DNA of 64,000 nucleotides, from assembly GCF_030295385.1 (NCBI RefSeq), contig NZ_AP027079.1:1860001-1924000 (forward strand), read 5' to 3'. The notes under the pieces are model-generated. The model was not told where the DNA came from and searched no databases. It saw only the letters and a program-made list of their open reading frames with translations. This DNA comes from Geothrix oryzae (GTDB lineage: Bacteria; Acidobacteriota; Holophagae; Holophagales; Holophagaceae). The translations under genes were made by a program, and so were the position numbers. Below, piece by piece: positions 60,931 to 64,000 of this stretch (position 1 is its first letter; the number at the start of each line of letters is the position of its first letter).

Positions 60931-61836
60931 ATGGCGCGGAAGAACCAGGGGGTCGTCCACTGGGAGCTGATCGGCCCCGGGGGCGCCGGCCACACCCTCC
61001 TGGCCCATCTCTCGGCCCGGTATCCCATCGCCTCCCCGGCGGACTGGCTGGCGCGGATCCAGGGCGGCCAGGTCCGCCTCGACGACGACGAGCACCCTTC
61101 ACCGGAAGCCCTGCTGCGCCTAGGCCAGCGGGTCGCCTGGGCCCGTCCGCCCTGGGTCGAGCCCGAGGTGCCCCTGGCCACGGCGGTCCTCTTTGAAGAT
61201 GAGGATCTGCTCGCCGTGGCCAAGCCCAGCGGCCTGCCCACCCTGCCCGGCGGAGGCCAGTTCCAGGAGCACACCCTCCTGGCCCTGGTGCGGCGGCGGG
61301 CCCCCGAGGCCAGCCCCATGCACCGCCTGGGGCGGGGCACCTCGGGCCTCGTGCTGTTCGCACGGACGATGGCCGCGCGGAAGCCCCTCCAGGCTGCGTT
61401 CCAGGATCACCGCACCCGCAAGGTCTACCGGGCCCTCTGCCAGGGCCACCCCACCCTCGACGCCTTCGAGGTGGCCGCCCCCATCGGGGAGGTTCCCTAC
61501 GGTCCCCTCGGCGCCCTGCACGCCGCCCATCCGGGGGGGCGGGCTTCCCTCAGCCGGGTGACGGTCCTGGAGCGGCGGCCGGAGTCATCCCTCGTGGATG
61601 TGGAGATCGCCACGGGCCGCCCGCACCAGATCCGCATCCACATGGCCTGGGCGGGCCACCCGCTGGCGGGGGACCCCCTCTATGGGTCGGGCGGCCTCCC
61701 GCTGCCGGAGACCCAGGCTCTGCCCGGCGACCCGGGCTATCTGCTGCACGCCCATCGGCTGGAGCTGGAGCATCCCCGCACCGGGGCCTGGCTCCGTCTC
61801 GAATGCCAACCGCCGCCCATGCTACGGATCACCTAG
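60931..61836 (+). CDS. RluA-family pseudouridine synthase-like protein lacking the catalytic Asp
   Basis: This 301-residue protein has an S4-like N-terminal region (about 20-70) and a pseudouridine-synthase domain: FEDEDLLAVAKPSGLPT (88-104), RTRKVYRALCQG, and TGRPHQIRIHMAW with PLAGDPLYG near the end. The catalytic motif of RluA enzymes, HRLDxxTSGL, is here HRLGRGTSGL (131-140), with glycine instead of the aspartate nucleophile. It is otherwise intact, so either this is a non-catalytic or divergent subfamily. ATG 60931 was chosen because GGAGGCGGG precedes it; starts at 60886-60892 overlapping the chemoreceptor stop are possible. Confidence 0.8.
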   Translation: MARKNQGVVHWELIGPGGAGHTLLAHLSARYPIASPADWLARIQGGQVRLDDDEHPSPEALLRLGQRVAWARPPWVEPEVPLATAVLFEDEDLLAVAKPSGLPTLPGGGQFQEHTLLALVRRRAPEASPMHRLGRGTSGLVLFARTMAARKPLQAAFQDHRTRKVYRALCQGHPTLDAFEVAAPIGEVPYGPLGALHAAHPGGRASLSRVTVLERRPESSLVDVEIATGRPHQIRIHMAWAGHPLAGDPLYGSGGLPLPETQALPGDPGYLLHAHRLELEHPRTGAWLRLECQPPPMLRIT

Positions 61837-63467
61837 TTGTGCACGCCCGGGGCCTCGCGGCCCATGCGCTCGACATATTCCGCGTAGGAGCCGCCGAACA
61901 CCACGGGGCCCTCGTGCTCCTCCCCGCCCAGTTCCAGCACCCGGTTCGCCAGGCCGCGCAGGAAGGTGCGGTCGTGGGAAACGAAGAGCATGGTGCCCTC
62001 GAAGTCCTTCAGGGCCTCGATGAGCATCTCCTTCGTGGCCAGGTCCAGGTGGTTGGTGGGCTCGTCCAGCACCAGGAAGTTCGGGGGATCGAAGAGCATC
62101 CGGGCCATGACGAGGCGGGACTTCTCGCCGCCCGAGAGCGAGCGCACCTTCTTGTCCACATCGTCGCCGGAGAACTGGAAGGCGCCGAGCAGGTTCCGCA
62201 GCACGCCCAGGCCTTCCATGGGGAAATCCTGCTGCATCTGTTCGATCACGGTGAGGTCGGGATCCAGCAAGTCCAACGCCTGCTGGGAGAAGTAGCCGAG
62301 CCGGAGGCTGGCGCCCAGCCGCACGCTGCCTGAGTCCGGCTCGATGACGCCCGCCACCATCTTGAGCAGGGTGGATTTGCCGGCGCCGTTCTTCCCCATC
62401 ACGCACCAGCGCTCGCCGCGGCGGATGTGGAAACCGAACTGGTCGTACAGCTTGCGCGCGCCATAGGCCTTGCACACGCCCTCGAGCATGGCCACATCGT
62501 CGCCGGAGCGGCCGGGGATGCGGAAATCCCACTTCACCACGCGGCGCTTCTTCGGGGGCTCGATGCGCTCGATCTTGTCCAGGGCCTTCACGCGGCTCTG
62601 CACCTGGGCGGCCTTCGCGGCGTGGGCGGAGAACCGCTCGATGAAGCGCTGCTCCTTGGCCAGCTTGGCCTGTTGGCGGGCGTAGGCGGCCTCCTGGTTG
62701 GCGTCGCGCTGTTCCCGCTCCTTCACATAGAAATCGTAGTTGCCGGAGTAGGTGACGATGTCGCCGCCGTCGATCTCCAGCACTTTGGTGACCACGCGGT
62801 TCATGAAGTCGCGGTCGTGGCTCGTCATCAGCAGGGTGGCGGGCACGGCCTTGAGGAAGGTCTCGAGCCAGAGGATGGATTCGATGTCCAGGTGGTTGGT
62901 GGGCTCGTCCATGAGCAGCACATCGAAGTTGCCCAGCAGCACCTTCGCCATGGAGACGCGCATCTTCCAGCCGCCGGACAGGGCGCCCACATCGCCGTCG
63001 ATCTGCGCGTCCTCGAAACCGAGACCGTGCAGGCAGGCCCGGGCCCGGGCCTCCAGCTCGTAGCCGCCCAGGTGCTGGTACTCCTCCTGGACATGGCCGA
63101 AGCGCTCGAGGATGGCCTCCAGCTCATCGCCGCGCTCGGGGTCGGACATGGCGTGCTCGAGGTCGATCAACTCGTGGTGCAGATCGCCCAGGCGCCCACT
63201 CCCCGCGATGGCCTCGTCCAGCACGGGGCGACCCGCCATCTCGTCCACTTCCTGCCGGAAGTAGCCGAGGGTGAGCTTCTTCGGCAGGGTGACGGAGCCG
63301 TCATCCGGCGATTCCTCGCCCATGATCATGCGAAACAGCGTGGACTTCCCCGCCCCGTTGGGGCCCACCAGCCCCACCTTCTCCCCGGGATTGAGCTGGA
63401 AATCCGCCTCGATGAACAGGATCTGCTTGCCGTACTGCTTGCTTACATTGGAAAACGAAATCATCAA
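61833..63467 (-). CDS. ABC-F family ATPase (ribosome-associated type)
   Basis: This 544-residue protein carries two ABC ATPase domains without membrane helices. First: Walker A GPNGAGKST (35-43), signature LSGGWKMR, Walker B LLMDEPTNHLD. Second: GKNGAGKST (about 352), signature LSGGEKSR and FLVLDEPTNHLD. The linker between them is rich in charged helices (AKLAKEQRFIERF, then KKRRVVKWDF), as in the YbiT group. ABC-F proteins act on the ribosome to relieve stalling or tune translation. It overlaps the MscS gene upstream and the RluA-like gene end by four bases each. Confidence 0.93.
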   Translation of the reverse strand: MMISFSNVSKQYGKQILFIEADFQLNPGEKVGLVGPNGAGKSTLFRMIMGEESPDDGSVTLPKKLTLGYFRQEVDEMAGRPVLDEAIAGSGRLGDLHHELIDLEHAMSDPERGDELEAILERFGHVQEEYQHLGGYELEARARACLHGLGFEDAQIDGDVGALSGGWKMRVSMAKVLLGNFDVLLMDEPTNHLDIESILWLETFLKAVPATLLMTSHDRDFMNRVVTKVLEIDGGDIVTYSGNYDFYVKEREQRDANQEAAYARQQAKLAKEQRFIERFSAHAAKAAQVQSRVKALDKIERIEPPKKRRVVKWDFRIPGRSGDDVAMLEGVCKAYGARKLYDQFGFHIRRGERWCVMGKNGAGKSTLLKMVAGVIEPDSGSVRLGASLRLGYFSQQALDLLDPDLTVIEQMQQDFPMEGLGVLRNLLGAFQFSGDDVDKKVRSLSGGEKSRLVMARMLFDPPNFLVLDEPTNHLDLATKEMLIEALKDFEGTMLFVSHDRTFLRGLANRVLELGGEEHEGPVVFGGSYAEYVERMGREAPGVHN

Positions 63468-64000
63468 GCCTCGACTTTCACATCAGGTTCGCCGGCTTCC
63501 CCGCGGGGGCCGTGCATCAGTTCCACCACGGCCTGGTTCAGGCGCAGGCGGGCCTCATGGCGCGCCGAGGCCTGCGTCAGGTAGCGGGCGCGGATCTCGA
63601 TGCCATTGGCCGTTGGCATCACATTGAGATCCGGGACCACCGAGAAGCCGCGCACCCGGTAGCGGGTCGCGACCCGGTTCAAGTCCTTCTCGGCCAGCCG
63701 GGCGTTGCCCTCGGTCTGTTCTTCCACCAGCTTCTGCACCCGGTCGATGATGGGATAGGGATCCTGGCCGGTCGGAATCATCACGCGCAGCTCGTCCCAC
63801 ATCCACTGGCCCGAGGTGGTGAAGTTGAAGAAGTGCCCCTCGATGGCAAAGCTGTTCACGAAGGCCACACGCCGCCCCGTGGGATGTCCGGCGTCGCTCC
63901 AGTTGCCGGTTTCGAGCAGCACCGTGCGGAGGAGGCCGATCTCCACCACCTCGCCGCCCACGCCCCGGATCTCCACCCAGTCGCCCACGCGGATGCCATT
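63464..64000 (-). CDS. MscS-family mechanosensitive channel, C-terminal part (runs off the window)
   Basis: The visible 178 residues are the C-terminal part of an MscS-type channel: NGIRVGDWVEIRGVGGEV at the window edge begins the cytoplasmic beta domain, followed by IGLLRTVLLET, the loop NWSDAGHPTGRRVAFVNS and an alpha/beta domain ending in a short charged tail. The pore helices lie beyond base 64000. Such channels release solutes on osmotic downshock. It is upstream of the ABC-F gene with a four-base overlap, so they are probably co-transcribed. Confidence 0.82.
   Translation of the reverse strand, partial: NGIRVGDWVEIRGVGGEVVEIGLLRTVLLETGNWSDAGHPTGRRVAFVNSFAIEGHFFNFTTSGQWMWDELRVMIPTGQDPYPIIDRVQKLVEEQTEGNARLAEKDLNRVATRYRVRGFSVVPDLNVMPTANGIEIRARYLTQASARHEARLRLNQAVVELMHGPRGEAGEPDVKVEA

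Overview
This is a very gene-dense, GC-rich bacterial chromosome segment with about 62 protein genes. Many neighbours overlap by 1-4 bases, and I found no tRNA, rRNA, CRISPR array or insertion sequence. No gap exceeds about 250 bases. The content suggests a respiratory, probably anaerobic or facultative Gram-negative bacterium: oxygen-independent HemN, futalosine-route menaquinone synthesis (MqnE), a chemoreceptor with a c-type heme motif, a NosL-type copper protein and a Wzi-like outer-membrane barrel. Together with codon use and gene style this resembles Acidobacteriota of the Geothrix/Holophaga group. That placement is inference; no 16S gene is present to test it.

Layout. 1-3.6 kb: end of an unidentified gene, then xerC and a fumarylacetoacetate-hydrolase-family gene (minus), back to back with a long-chain acyl-CoA synthetase (plus). 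3.7-7.3 kb: an FKBP lipoprotein and a NarX/NarL-like kinase and regulator encoded convergently, followed by a stand-alone receiver protein. 7.3-10.9 kb: a tightly packed five-gene unit (NosL-like protein, small His-rich anchored protein, FtsX/MacB-type permease, ATPase, polytopic membrane protein with a DsbB-like CPxC motif). This is the best candidate for an undescribed system. 10.9-21.5 kb (minus): a phosphatase-like protein, then a long co-directional block of glycosyltransferase, aroC and hemA-C-D-B-L-E-N, which covers glutamyl-tRNA to protoporphyrinogen. 21.6-31.3 kb (plus): GDP-deoxysugar genes (rmd-like, gmd), an FkbM-like protein, a secreted cyclophilin, a Wzi-like barrel, an orphan CoA-transferase subunit, a small lipoprotein, pyrD and mqnE.

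31.3-41.3 kb: phospholipase-D-like protein, 5-formyl-THF cyclo-ligase, a large FHA-GAF signalling protein ending in a phosphoacceptor domain without an ATPase, YhbY, an M64 peptidase, uvrB, fabF and acpP. 41.3-48.8 kb: a second Xer-type recombinase, an EamA transporter, a WYL protein with histone-H1-like tails, an orphan solute-binding protein, a thioredoxin-like protein divergent from an Rrf2/IscR-type regulator, and a TPR protein. 48.9-58.7 kb: ttcA, an RlmI-like methyltransferase, an alkaline-phosphatase-superfamily enzyme, an AAE-type transporter, a cysteine desulfurase, a 5'-nucleotidase, a formiminotransferase-cyclodeaminase carrying an inserted C2H2 zinc-finger motif, and a 2OG-Fe(II) oxygenase-like protein. 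58.7-64 kb: a secreted cache protein divergent from a heme-c chemoreceptor, a RluA-family protein lacking the usual catalytic Asp, an ABC-F ATPase and a truncated MscS channel.

Most of the window is ordinary housekeeping. The unusual material is the NosL/ABC cassette, several atypical domain architectures, and three intergenic repeats built on a roughly 9-base period.
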